This document shows, in pieces, positions 17,481 to 32,075 of a stretch of DNA of 64,000 nt (position 1 is its first letter; each line of letters begins with the position of its first letter). A program made the position numbers and the translations under genes. The DNA is from Bacteroidales bacterium (GTDB lineage Bacteria; Bacteroidota; Bacteroidia; Bacteroidales; P3). The notes beneath the pieces were generated by a model. It ran no database searches. It had not been told where the DNA came from and saw nothing but the letters and a program-made list of their open reading frames with translations. The stretch covers positions 78,939-142,938 of the forward strand of contig JAFROL010000027.1 in NCBI GenBank assembly GCA_017429685.1, read 5' to 3'.

Positions 17481-18494
17481 TCAACGGCGAATGGGGTCGT
17501 CGGACTCTATGGATTCGATGATATTCAGATAGTTCTGGTAACGCTCGCTGCTTATCTCGCCATTTTCGACGGCCTCCTTGACGGCACAGCCGGGTTCGTG
17601 GCGATGGGTGCAGTTGGCGAAGCGGCAGTCCTGCAGTCGCGAGCGCATCTCGGGGAAGAAATGCGACAGCTCCCACGGCTGGAAATCGACCATTCCGAAC
17701 TCCTTGATGCCGGGGGTGTCGATAAGGAAAGCGGAAAGCGGAAAGCGGAAAGCGGAAAACGATGGGTTTAGGCTTTCTTCTGACGTGATTTCCTTGTCGT
17801 CGAGCTTTATCGGGAATATTTCGGCAAAGGTGGTGGTGTGGGTGCCTTTGAGCGACCATTCGCTGATCTCGCCGGTGCGCAGCTGCAGCGACGGGTCGAT
17901 GGCGTTGAGCAGGGCCGACTTGCCCACGCCGCTGTGACCGCTAAAGAGGCACGTCTTGCCGGCAATGAGCTTTTTGACAGCATCGATGCCCGTCCCCTTC
18001 AAAGCCGAAACCTCATAGACCGGATAGCCCGCCGAGGTGTATATCGCCTTGATTTCGTTGTGCATCTGCCAAAGTTCGTCGTCGTAGAGGTCGCACTTGT
18101 TGAAGATGATTACGGCCGGGATATGGTAGGCTTCGGCGGTGACCAGCAGGCGGTCGATGAAGCCCGTCGAGGTGCGCGGCAGGCCCAGCGTGGCCACAAG
18201 GCACAGCAGGTCGATGTTGGCGGCGATGACGTGGGTCTGCTTGCTGAGCTTGGTCGAGCGGCGGACGATGTAGTTTCTCCGATCCTCTATGTCGGTAATC
18301 ATCCCCGTACCGTCGTCGAGCGGCTGGAAAGCGACGCGGTCGCCAACGGCAATAGGATTGGTCTGCTTGCTGCCGCGAATGCGGAAATTGCCCCTCAGAC
18401 GGCACTCAACAACCGTGCCGTCGGCCAGCAGGACGTTATACCAACTACCTGTGGTTCTTATCACTAACCCTCTATTTTCTGTCGCGTCTGACAT
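17481..18494 (-). CDS. rsgA: Ribosome small subunit-dependent GTPase RsgA
   Basis: Circularly permuted GTPase that checks late 30S assembly. 337 residues: N-terminal OB-fold; G4 IIFNKCDLY; G5 SALKG; G1 GHSGVGKSALLNAI; G2 THTTTFAEI; G3 LIDTPGIKEFG; C-terminal zinc knuckle CRFANCTHRHEPGC. Between G2 and G3, residues about 246-257 ([11 protein letters not shown]) are coded by a 35-bp heptad array at 17726-17760, placed directly before the DTPG motif; such an insertion is not part of the family. The frame remains open. Divergent from the gene at 18612. Confidence 0.94.
   Translation of the reverse strand: MSDATENRGLVIRTTGSWYNVLLADGTVVECRLRGNFRIRGSKQTNPIAVGDRVAFQPLDDGTGMITDIEDRRNYIVRRSTKLSKQTHVIAANIDLLCLVATLGLPRTSTGFIDRLLVTAEAYHIPAVIIFNKCDLYDDELWQMHNEIKAIYTSAGYPVYEVSALKGTGIDAVKKLIAGKTCLFSGHSGVGKSALLNAIDPSLQLRTGEISEWSLKGTHTTTFAEIFPIKLDDKEITSEESLNPSFSAFRFPLSAFLIDTPGIKEFGMVDFQPWELSHFFPEMRSRLQDCRFANCTHRHEPGCAVKEAVENGEISSERYQNYLNIIESIESDDPIRR
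17726..17760. repeat. Heptad array inside rsgA
   Basis: Four GGAAAGC and one GGAAAAC on the plus strand, exactly 35 bp, in frame before the G3 motif. Same length as the array in prmC. Confidence 0.9.
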
Positions 18495-18519
18495 TCTTTA
18501 TGAAAATGGTTTCCGATTG

Positions 18520-18527
18520 CAAAAGTA
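18520..18527 (-). promoter_or_regulatory. -7 element of rsgA
   Basis: TACTTTTG on the minus strand, about 25 nt before the start codon; no convincing -33 element. Confidence 0.5.
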
Positions 18528-18580
18528 ACATTTTTTTTACAAAGTTCGACCACTCGGCCGCCAATACAAAAAAAAAATCG

Positions 18581-18588
18581 TACTTTTG
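18581..18588 (+). promoter_or_regulatory. -7 element of the propeller-peptidase/lacZ operon
   Basis: TACTTTTG about 24 nt before the ATG at 18612, preceded by a run of ten A. Divergent from the rsgA element 53 bp away. Confidence 0.55.
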
Positions 18589-18611
18589 CATTGCCAATTC
18601 TGTACGCATTT

Positions 18612-24400
<5,789 letters not shown>

Positions 24401-24458
24401 TTACCGGCTGCACATTCTGCCCTCCGCCCCTCTCCGGCTGCCACCAGGTAGGCCCGTC

Positions 24459-24543
24459 TGCAAATTGTTTCTATGCAGTTCTTATATCGTTCTTATATTT
24501 GCGATATAAGAACGATATAAGAACTGCATAGAAACAATTTGCA
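24459..24543. repeat. Long palindrome, copy 2, with extended arms
   Basis: Perfect 40-bp arms around the loop TTGCG. The inner 23-24 bp are the shared GTTCTTATATC-based sequence; the outer 16 bp (GCAAATTGTTTCTAT and neighbours) are unique to this copy and also perfectly inverted. Lies between convergent lacZ and the leucine-rich-repeat gene, where it could form a bidirectional 3' hairpin. Confidence 0.92.
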
Positions 24544-24590
24544 AAATGGCGGAGCAGGTCGGTGTCTGTCCCGCCCCAAAATCTACGCTG

Positions 24591-26276
24591 CTACAGCAGC
24601 GTTATCTTTTCGGCTTTGCGGTTCCCGACCTTGACGAGGCAGATGCCCGAAGCCGACGTCGGACGCCGGATTTCGAAGACCGCGGTCCGTATCTCGCTTT
24701 CATACAGCAGGCGGCCCATTATGTCGAAAATCCACACCGGCTCGCCCGCGGCGCCTTCGACGACGATATTGCCATTCGAGGTATAGACCTTCACGGTTTG
24801 CGCCATCTCCGTCTCGCCGATGCCTGCCGTCTGCTCGAAGATGGCTTTGCGGTGCACCAATCCTGTGCCGTTATGCGCAATCTGGCGAGGGTTGTCGGTG
24901 TTGTTGTCGTCCCACCGCACAAAGCGGCAGCCCTCTTCCGGCTGTGCCTCGATGGTGGCGGTGTTGTCGTCGCAGGTGGGTTGCTGCGTGCAGGTGGCCT
25001 GCCCCCAGCTGGGGTTGTTGGCGGTTGTCACCACATAATATTGTTGGCCCTGTATGTTCTCAAAGCGCTGCCATTGCTCCGCCTGCCGGTACTGGTTTTC
25101 CTTGCCGCAAGGCACAACGACCTCGATTGCCGAGTCGATGCTGTCGAAAGCGTGGCTGCCCACGCTGGGGACAGTGCTGCCCATACTTACAATGCTGCCG
25201 ACGCTGCTGCATCCACAGAAGGCAAAGCTGCCAATGCCTATGATTGATGTGGGGAGGATAATTTGACTAAGGGATGTGCAGTTTCTGAAAGCGAACGAAC
25301 GGATGTTCTGCAAGTTGTCGGGCATCGAGATGTGCTTTAGGCTGGTGCATCCTTCAAACATACCCGTGCTGATGCCTACTTCGCAAAGGCCGTTGCCTAT
25401 TGTGGCCGACTCCAGCGATGTGCAGTCGATAAAGGCATCGGTTCCGACACTGACGATGTTGTCTGGTATCACGATGCTTTGCAACGACGAGCATCCCGAA
25501 CAGAAGCTGTAGGGAATCACCGCCATTGTTTCGCCCAATGTCAGCTGCCTCAGGCTGGTGCAGCCCGAAAATGTATATCCCTCCGACGATTTTGCGTCGT
25601 AGTAAACACTTTCGAGGCCTGTGCAGTTTTGGAATGCCTCCGATTCGACATTGTCGATTGTGCTGTCGATGGTCAGCGATGTGATGTTGGTGCAGTAGCT
25701 GAACGCATTAGCTCCTATCGATGTGACCGACGACGGTATTGTGGCGTCGGTGGCGTCGCGCTGGCAGCAGACAATATGCGTTTTCTGGTTGTCGGAATAA
25801 TAGTATTGTCCTTCGTGGTAGGCGTTCAGGTAATAGGCTCCCCACGGCGCACCCTGTGCCGGGCCCGAGTATTCCACATTGAGGACGAAAGCGAAGGCAT
25901 CATCCGCGATATTTTCCACTGTCGCGGGTACGGCGAAGCTGCCCAGGCCGAAGCATCTGTTGAAAGCATCCCGGCCTATGCTTTTTACCGATGCGGGAAT
26001 CTGCACGTCAACTAGCCAGAAGCAATATATAAACGCGCTGTCGCCGATGGCGACGACATTCAGGTTGGTGCTCCCGTTGCTGACGTGCGAAGGGATGACG
26101 AGGTGTATGGGCTCTGCGTTTTGCGGGGAATAGTCCATCCCCACTATCGCCGCCCCGCCTTGCACAACATCGCAGTAGAGCGTGTGGCCCGATGGCGACA
26201 CTACGTCGAAATCCCTTGCCGACAGCGAGAACGCCAACGCCAGCAAGACAGCCGTCAAAATACTTGTTTTTTTCAT
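24591..26276 (-). CDS. BspA-like leucine-rich-repeat surface protein with T9SS sorting domain
   Basis: 561 residues. Signal peptide (MKKTSILTAVLLALAFSLSA), then about a dozen LRR_5 repeats of Treponema/BspA type (e.g. VVAIGDSAFIYCFWLVDVQIPASVKSIGRDAFNRC), then one Bacteroides/Listeria-type repeat (FVRWDDNNTDNPRQI) and a C-terminal type A sorting domain (VYTSNGNIVVEGAAGEPVWIFDIMGRLLYESE...KVGNRKAEKITLL). Predicted to be exported by T9SS and attached to the surface; BspA proteins bind host matrix or other bacteria. Confidence 0.88.
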   Translation of the reverse strand: MKKTSILTAVLLALAFSLSARDFDVVSPSGHTLYCDVVQGGAAIVGMDYSPQNAEPIHLVIPSHVSNGSTNLNVVAIGDSAFIYCFWLVDVQIPASVKSIGRDAFNRCFGLGSFAVPATVENIADDAFAFVLNVEYSGPAQGAPWGAYYLNAYHEGQYYYSDNQKTHIVCCQRDATDATIPSSVTSIGANAFSYCTNITSLTIDSTIDNVESEAFQNCTGLESVYYDAKSSEGYTFSGCTSLRQLTLGETMAVIPYSFCSGCSSLQSIVIPDNIVSVGTDAFIDCTSLESATIGNGLCEVGISTGMFEGCTSLKHISMPDNLQNIRSFAFRNCTSLSQIILPTSIIGIGSFAFCGCSSVGSIVSMGSTVPSVGSHAFDSIDSAIEVVVPCGKENQYRQAEQWQRFENIQGQQYYVVTTANNPSWGQATCTQQPTCDDNTATIEAQPEEGCRFVRWDDNNTDNPRQIAHNGTGLVHRKAIFEQTAGIGETEMAQTVKVYTSNGNIVVEGAAGEPVWIFDIMGRLLYESEIRTAVFEIRRPTSASGICLVKVGNRKAEKITLL

Positions 26277-26284
26277 AACTTTTT

Positions 26285-26404
26285 TAATTTGTTAATTCGT
26301 TAATGTGTTAATTCGTTAGTGTGGGAATGTGTTAATGCGTTAATGTGTTAATGCGTTAATGCGTTAATGTGTTAATGTGTTAATGCGTTAATGTGTTAAT
26401 GCGT
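26285..26404. repeat. 9-bp tandem repeat GTTAATGYG
   Basis: About a dozen units of GTTAATGTG, GTTAATGCG or GTTAATTCG. It runs into the core TTAGTGCTGACGCGG and the next heptad array. A shorter set with GTTATTGYG lies at 51955-51985 before the same core. Confidence 0.8.
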
Positions 26405-26502
26405 TAGTGCTGACGCGGTTCTCCGCTCTCCGCTTTCCGTTCTCCGCTTTCCGCTTTCCGCTTTCCGTTTTCCGTTTTCCGCTCTCCGCTTTCCGCTTTC
26501 CG
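26404..26502. repeat. CTGACGCGG core plus heptad array
   Basis: Core TTAGTGCTGACGCGG at 26404-26418 followed by about twelve heptads (TTTCCGC, TTCTCCG, TTTTCCG) that end at the stop codon of the minus-strand gene at 26503. Confidence 0.85.
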
Positions 26503-28224
26503 CTATTTTTTGATTATCGTCTTCGTTCCGTGGTTCTTTTTGTCGTGCAAGAGGAGGATGTATTTTCCTGCGGGGAGGGCGCTGAAGTCGATTTCGGTTG
26601 CCGAGTTGTTGCCTTTTCTGGTCAGCAGCGCCTTGCCGGTCATATCGAACACTGTCAGGTCGTAGCTGCCCGGCTGGGCGGGCGTTATCGTCAAGAGACC
26701 TGTGGTCGGGTTTGGCGAGACGGTGAACTCCAAGGTCCCCACCGTTTCGATGCCTGCGGCCCAGGTGGAGTCGTAGTCGAAGAGGGCTGTGAAAAGGGTG
26801 TCCTGCGTGACGGTGACCGTGCGCGGCAGGTCCCAGCTGCCGTCTGTCCATCCGTCGAAGATGCAGAACTGCGCCGTCGTGACCGTAAGGGTGGCTTCTT
26901 CGCCTTCCATATAGGTGCCGCCGCCTTCGACGGTGCCCCACTCGTCGTTGTTGGTGGCTGTCTGGACGTTGTAGAGGGCTTTCTGCGCGAAGATGGCGAC
27001 AAAGGCCGTGTCGCTTGTTAGGTGGACGATGCGCGGGTTGTCGGTCACGCCGTCGTTCCAGTGCAGGAACTTGCAGCCGTAGTTGGGCGTGGCGGCGATG
27101 GTGTTGTCGGTGCCGCCGTAGAAGGTGCCGCCACCGCTGACGGTGCCCAGCGCCTCGTCGGACGACGAGACCTGCAGGTTGAAGCTCTCGTTACTGTAGA
27201 AGATTGCCACAAACGAGGTGTCGCTGGTGAGGTGTATCACTCGGGGGTTGTCGGTGCTGCCGTCGTTCCACGAGTCGAAATGGTACCCTGGCGAGGGCAC
27301 GGCCTCGATGGTGTCGTAGGTGTCGTCGGGCCAGCGTCCGCCACCAAGCACGGCGCCAAAGGCTGTGTCGTTCGGCACGGCGTCGAGATTCCATTGGTCA
27401 ACGATGGGAAGATAGTAGCCCCAAGGGCTGTCGGGGTACGGAGAGACCCAGCCCATTTCGGGGTTCGGCTGTTCGATAAGGGCCACATAGCCACCTTGAC
27501 CTATGCATTGGGAACTATAAGAAGTTATTGCTATACTATCCTTATCATACTTATATCTACCTGTTCCAAAATCCATAAAATCAAGGTAGATTGTTGCAAT
27601 ATATTGATGATTGACTAACCCAGGCACGTTACTATTGGTTGTGCCAAAGATATAGAAATCCGAATCGACATATACCGGTTGTTCGAAATATGCCTCATAA
27701 AGATAGATGTATTTTGTAAACTCACCATTCCATCCTCGCTTATATTCCATCACACGGGCCGTCGCCGTGTCCCACCTTACAGAGTCAATCAACTCAAAGT
27801 CAAGGCCATCTTTAATGCCCAATCTTTCGAGATACGCATAATGTCTGCCAACCAACTGGTAGAGATACAGGTATTCAGGAAGTTTTCGGCTGGAATCAGC
27901 TGCATCAGGAGCAGAATACTTGTCAACCATAGCCACAAGGCCTTTCACTTTCATCCGCTGGTTTGTGTGCTCCCATTTGGCGAAAGGATATTCGTTATAG
28001 AAGTTCCTAACATCAAAGAATCGACAGTGAGCACTGTCGATAACGCCTCCATTAGGGTAGAAGCTAGGACACTCGTCAAACCACTTGGTATAATAATAAT
28101 TCTCATATCTTATCTCTGCCGGTATTGTGTCGTCAACATCCAACGGCTTCACTGTTGACGCAAAGGCTATCGTCGGCATAATGAGCAGCGCAAGGCTGAT
28201 TATATTTCTAATTATTGGCTTCAT
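26503..28224 (-). CDS. Secreted protein with three InlB-type repeats and T9SS sorting domain
   Basis: 573 residues. Signal peptide to about residue 22, an N-terminal domain of about 260 residues with no recognised family (rich in Tyr/Asp), three repeats of about 75 residues with the signature GG(G)xxx...FxxWNDGxTDNPRxxHLTSDTxFVAIF (Listeria-Bacteroides repeat, beta-grasp/MucBP-like), and a type A sorting domain (VSPNPTTGLLTITPAQPGSYDLTVFDMTGKALL...GTKTIIKK). Surface protein secreted by T9SS. The first repeats are near-identical at the DNA level, so repeat number may vary between strains. Confidence 0.85.
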   Translation of the reverse strand: MKPIIRNIISLALLIMPTIAFASTVKPLDVDDTIPAEIRYENYYYTKWFDECPSFYPNGGVIDSAHCRFFDVRNFYNEYPFAKWEHTNQRMKVKGLVAMVDKYSAPDAADSSRKLPEYLYLYQLVGRHYAYLERLGIKDGLDFELIDSVRWDTATARVMEYKRGWNGEFTKYIYLYEAYFEQPVYVDSDFYIFGTTNSNVPGLVNHQYIATIYLDFMDFGTGRYKYDKDSIAITSYSSQCIGQGGYVALIEQPNPEMGWVSPYPDSPWGYYLPIVDQWNLDAVPNDTAFGAVLGGGRWPDDTYDTIEAVPSPGYHFDSWNDGSTDNPRVIHLTSDTSFVAIFYSNESFNLQVSSSDEALGTVSGGGTFYGGTDNTIAATPNYGCKFLHWNDGVTDNPRIVHLTSDTAFVAIFAQKALYNVQTATNNDEWGTVEGGGTYMEGEEATLTVTTAQFCIFDGWTDGSWDLPRTVTVTQDTLFTALFDYDSTWAAGIETVGTLEFTVSPNPTTGLLTITPAQPGSYDLTVFDMTGKALLTRKGNNSATEIDFSALPAGKYILLLHDKKNHGTKTIIKK

Positions 28225-28328
28225 ATCTATATGTTTTTAATGATTTCTATTTTTAAAAATTAGTGCTAATATATATAAGTCGCAAAAAAGGAACTTTTCG
28301 CTGCAAAAAAAAATGTTAAAAATATTAA

Positions 28329-29897
28329 TTATTCTTTGATGCATTGAAACTCTTTGTCAAATTCATAAGGGTCGAAATGAATATATGTTACGGGATATGT
28401 GACTTCGTCATAGGGAAAACGCACTTGTATATTCAGTATTTTAGATTCAACAGTATGATTGATAGTTACAGGAAATGCAGCATCATCATCCTTAGAATGG
28501 CACGTTTTTTTATATCCGCCACCCAATTCTCCTCTTTGAGACATAATGTACATTGGCGACAGGGAATTGCTTGCTTCCTTTCCAGTCCAGAAAAGATGTT
28601 CATACCCGTTCCTTTTCTGAAGCGTTAGCGAATGGAGAATGCAATTGTTGTTATAGAACATTTTTACAGGATATTTACAACTATTATTGTTTAGTTTCCA
28701 ATTTAAAACCGTTATATAATCGGAATTGTCGTCATACAGAATGGCCGTGGCATTATTTTCCGGCATATGTATTAAATCCTTCACCAGAGGTGCGCTTTTC
28801 AGATATGCACCTTGCAAAAAATACAGTGTCCCGTTTGCGTACTTGTATTGGCTATAAAGATGCCCGTCATAGCTTTGACTTTGCATACAATAACTTACCG
28901 CAATATCATCGTTGCTGATATGACATAATTTAGCAGGGGAACATCTGCTGTAATTCTCGATAGCAATAGTGTTGTTGCATCCTGTTTGCATTGTGAGCAG
29001 TGAGAAATCAATTGAATTCACGTAATTATTAAGCTGCAATCCCCCATAAACAAGATGGTCTTCCTGGTCGCTATATCTGATCCACAAACTGTCACCTGTG
29101 ACATTATGCGATGTGGTAACGACGTAGTTGTTAGTTTTTGTTATATCGGTCAATATATCATAATCATTACATCTAATATTGTTGTCCCAACGGACACCAC
29201 CTCCACCATATACAGGATAGAATTTTACTCTGCAGAAACAGGAGGGCTTATAGAGAGTATCCTCAAGACCGATAATGTCCAAAACGGCATTGTCAAGGAA
29301 TGAATTCTGTTGATAATAATAATAACCGTGCTGCTCTGCATAGCACGTCATCCTATGCAATTCTTGTGTCTTTTCTACATCACGAATTTTTGCCGTAAAA
29401 GATGTTGTCGGGTTCAAGGCTTCATTCATCGAGAAAAATCCTGCGAACCCGTGTTTTGAGTATGCATAATAGGATGTTGAGGGTTGACCAGGAAGGGATG
29501 GAAGATATACAATGCCATCAAACTGTGTCCTTGTACCGCAGAAAACGCAGAAGTCTTCAGTCGACACACCGTCTATTTTGCGCAGGGTGACAAAGCGGAC
29601 ATCATTGACTTGATATCCTCCGGGCAAACCGACAATGTGCGTGATGTCTCCGCTATTTGTGTTTTGAATCATAAATGAAGAATGCCCTCTAATAGAGTCG
29701 TTATTAGTATTGGTTGAATTTGAAAAATACCCATACTGCATTATGACATTGTATTTGTCATCATAATTACGCACAATTGAGGTGTACTGTACATAATCAT
29801 TTGGTGAGCGGAATATCTGCTCAATTTCAGAAATCTGTGCCGCTATTCTTACAATGGGCAAAAAGAAAAGCAGTATTAATAATAATTTCTTTACCAT
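28329..29897 (-). CDS. Secreted protein, unknown
   Basis: 522 residues with a signal peptide (MVKKLLLILLFFLPIVRIAAQ). The mature part is rich in Tyr, Asn and Ser with possible propeller-like strands (SIVRNYDDKYNVIMQYGYFSNS, SFMIQNTNSGDITHIVGLPGGYQVNDVRFVTL), but no domain was recognised and there is no T9SS sorting domain. Cys residues are numerous. It is more AT-rich than the genes on either side. Neighbours are exported proteins, so this is an envelope or extracellular locus. Confidence 0.65.
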   Translation of the reverse strand: MVKKLLLILLFFLPIVRIAAQISEIEQIFRSPNDYVQYTSIVRNYDDKYNVIMQYGYFSNSTNTNNDSIRGHSSFMIQNTNSGDITHIVGLPGGYQVNDVRFVTLRKIDGVSTEDFCVFCGTRTQFDGIVYLPSLPGQPSTSYYAYSKHGFAGFFSMNEALNPTTSFTAKIRDVEKTQELHRMTCYAEQHGYYYYQQNSFLDNAVLDIIGLEDTLYKPSCFCRVKFYPVYGGGGVRWDNNIRCNDYDILTDITKTNNYVVTTSHNVTGDSLWIRYSDQEDHLVYGGLQLNNYVNSIDFSLLTMQTGCNNTIAIENYSRCSPAKLCHISNDDIAVSYCMQSQSYDGHLYSQYKYANGTLYFLQGAYLKSAPLVKDLIHMPENNATAILYDDNSDYITVLNWKLNNNSCKYPVKMFYNNNCILHSLTLQKRNGYEHLFWTGKEASNSLSPMYIMSQRGELGGGYKKTCHSKDDDAAFPVTINHTVESKILNIQVRFPYDEVTYPVTYIHFDPYEFDKEFQCIKE

Positions 29898-29989
29898 AAC
29901 ATTTAATATTTAATGATTATTAAAAAATGTGTGGATTGATATACTCCAGCAGGTTATAAATCAAGTGTAAATTACTCTATATTTATAAG

Positions 29990-30403
29990 CTATTTTATCG
30001 CATCGCAGGTGTATACTCCTGTTTTCTTGTCAAAACTTACAATTACAGTATAGCCCTCGTTCGTCATTTTCTCGGCCCAAGTATATGCTTCTTCACGATT
30101 AGTAGTGGTGTAGGTTACACTTTCTTTTGATGAAGCAACACGCGAAGCTCTTTCCTCGTTGCGGAAACTGACCTTGTGGCCTTCTTCTACCAAGGCAAAC
30201 ATACGGTTGAGAAAATCGTGCCAAGCCTCGTCGCCGATAAGCGTAATCTGGTGATTAACGCCGTCAACCGAATAACTCACGGTGTAAATTTTTGCATTTT
30301 CCTCGACGATGGATGTTTCGTCAATAATGTTTTCTTTCTGGCAACTGACTGCCAGAGTTCCGAGCACTGCCAAGAGTGCGAGTGTAATGAATGTTTTTTT
30401 CAT
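29990..30403 (-). CDS. Small lipoprotein, unknown
   Basis: 137 residues: lipobox signal MKKTFITLALLAVLGTLAVSC (Cys 21), then a small domain (IYTVSYSVDGVNHQITLIGDEAWHDFLNRMFALVEEGHKVSF...SKESVTYTTTNREEAYTWAEKMTNEGYTVIVSFDKKTGVYTC). The final part resembles a short ferredoxin-like alpha-beta unit found in small Bacteroidota lipoproteins. Function unknown. It begins 12 nt after the stop of the upstream gene at 30416, so the two are cotranscribed. Confidence 0.7.
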   Translation of the reverse strand: MKKTFITLALLAVLGTLAVSCQKENIIDETSIVEENAKIYTVSYSVDGVNHQITLIGDEAWHDFLNRMFALVEEGHKVSFRNEERASRVASSKESVTYTTTNREEAYTWAEKMTNEGYTVIVSFDKKTGVYTCDAIK

Positions 30404-30415
30404 AATGATATGTTT

Positions 30416-30907
30416 TTATTGGTTTACTGATTTGTCCCAGTTATAGCGTCTAACTATGTAAAGTTCAAATTCATTAGTAACGTGGAAAAAAGTTAAAGTA
30501 CGATTCAAGTAGGATGTGGCAAGACAATCGCTGGGGTAAGAGTTGCGAAGGGTGTCCGTAACAATGGTTTTTGGTATTATTTTTGTAGCAATCAAATCTT
30601 TCCCTTCATCTATAAGCCGTTGGGAATTTGGAGATGGGTCGGGTACTTCAAAAGATTTTTTTAGGCTAATCCAAGTTGCGGAATCTTTGGCTTTGAGAAT
30701 GGTGACATCGACAAAAACGATGTCGTTGATTTTGTAATCCTTTATGAACATTGCGTCGACACTATCTATGTCTGCATATTTTTTGTAGACTTCGCTGCAC
30801 TGGTCGAAGGGGACAGTGCGAGGCCAAAGCCGCACAGCCAACGCCACCGCGACAACGGCGAGGAAGGCAACGGCCGGCAAGATGATATGTCTGGGTTTTA
30901 TGTCCAT
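30416..30907 (-). CDS. Membrane-anchored protein, unknown
   Basis: 163 residues with one N-terminal membrane helix (residues about 8-25, HIILPAVAFLAVVAVALAV) and a soluble periplasmic domain (VPFDQCSEVYKKYADIDSVDAMFIKDYKINDIVFVDVTILKAKDSATW). No family recognised. First gene of a pair with the lipoprotein downstream. Confidence 0.65.
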   Translation of the reverse strand: MDIKPRHIILPAVAFLAVVAVALAVRLWPRTVPFDQCSEVYKKYADIDSVDAMFIKDYKINDIVFVDVTILKAKDSATWISLKKSFEVPDPSPNSQRLIDEGKDLIATKIIPKTIVTDTLRNSYPSDCLATSYLNRTLTFFHVTNEFELYIVRRYNWDKSVNQ

Positions 30908-31362
30908 AATAAAGGTTTAAGACTTATGGTTTTTTTAATGATTACACTCAACTTTCTTTTTAACAGGAATTAAGTAATTGTTCAAATTTTTTTTACATAT
31001 AATTATCATCTAATTAACCATTAATTTATGGATAATTCGTGGCAATTCGTGTTATTTTTAGAACGTGAATGTCCGTGAATGTCCGTGAATTATCATAAAT
31101 ATATAAGTAAATGCGTTTGTGTTCTTTTAACAGCAATTATCAGCAATTTAACAGCAATTATCAGCAATTATTATTTTGAACGTGAATGTCCGTGAATTAT
31201 CGTAAATGTCAAATGGATTAGACTGGTTATTTGCATAATTTGTTTTTATTTTGTTTAATTTCTGCTCGAAGAGCATTTTTTACAACAGGAATTATCAGTA
31301 ATTGGCCAGGAATTAACCAGAAATTTAATTTTTGGGAGGTTTTGTTATAAAAAGTTCGTTTG
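30908..31362. other. Repeat-rich gene-free region
   Basis: 455 bp. Contains GTGAATGTCC tandem units at 31066-31090 and again at 31181-31200, CAGCAATTAT units at 31131-31170, and CAATTCGTG-type repeats at 31040-31060. All are short AT-rich tandem repeats; no gene or promoter was recognised. Confidence 0.6.
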
Positions 31363-31995
31363 CTAAATTTGCGACAAGACGTATGAGACATTTGCCATTG
31401 CCGCACTGCGCTGCGAAAGCGTGGCGTGCGACATCGAGCGTCCGTTCTGGACAGGAAGGGCGGTGAAGAGAAGCAGCACGACGACAGAGGCGAAGACGGC
31501 GGCACGGGAAAGCTGAAGGCCGAAAGTCGAAGGCCGAAAGTCGACAGGGTGCCTCAGAAGCCTCAGCTGGCGCAGGTTGCGGAAGGAAACCAGCACAAGC
31601 ATCAGCACGAGAAACAGGAAGAACAGCAGGTCGAAAGTGTCGGAGACAAACTGCCGACGGAGGATGACCATTCCGGCAATGACGGCAAGGCTGGCGATGG
31701 CGACAGCCATAGAGGCGAACGCGCTGCGTCGGCGTGAGGAAAAGACCAGCGCGCGTGGTGCAAGCCTGATCTGCGACAGGTCGTGATGCCGGGCTATCTG
31801 CTCGAGGCGTTCGCTGTGCTGCTGCCAGACGACCATCAGCTCGTCCAGTATGTCGTCGTCCTGCGACACGCCACGCTGCGCTTGGTTTGGTATGGCGCCG
31901 TCGGGACGCGGCTCTGTGCTTGCTGCATCCGGCTTGTTTCCAGCGATGTTTGTCGCCCTTTCGGGGGTCGGGACTTTATTGACTTTTGTATTCAT
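31363..31995 (-). CDS. Membrane protein paired with second ECF sigma factor, putative anti-sigma
   Basis: 210 residues: cytoplasmic N-terminus with DDDILDELMVVWQQHSERLEQIARHHDLSQIR, then two membrane segments (about 92-112, 118-138), a linker and a fourth hydrophobic segment (about 163-182). The linker sequence HPVDFRPSTFGLQL is coded by a 14-bp tandem repeat (GAAGGCCGAAAGTC) at 31515-31545. Follows the sigma factor gene by 80 nt. The layout matches the pair at 14378-15457, though sequence similarity is weak. The last 15 codons overlap an AT-poor end next to the repeat region. Confidence 0.55.
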   Translation of the reverse strand: MNTKVNKVPTPERATNIAGNKPDAASTEPRPDGAIPNQAQRGVSQDDDILDELMVVWQQHSERLEQIARHHDLSQIRLAPRALVFSSRRRSAFASMAVAIASLAVIAGMVILRRQFVSDTFDLLFFLFLVLMLVLVSFRNLRQLRLLRHPVDFRPSTFGLQLSRAAVFASVVVLLLFTALPVQNGRSMSHATLSQRSAAMANVSYVLSQI

Positions 31996-32075
31996 TGTTG
32001 ATAGGTATATTTGTTCTATTTGGTGGTACCATTCTGCGGCAGGGGATAACAGGCGTGGTTGTTATCTTCGTGCTT

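Noticed and set aside
26285-26502. Possible CRISPR array
   Set aside because: Units are 9 bp and 7 bp with no spacers of 30-40 bp, and no cas gene is present in the window.
28329-29897. T9SS substrate assignment for the 522-residue secreted protein
   Set aside because: The C-terminus (EFDKEFQCIKE) lacks the type A sorting domain seen in its neighbours.
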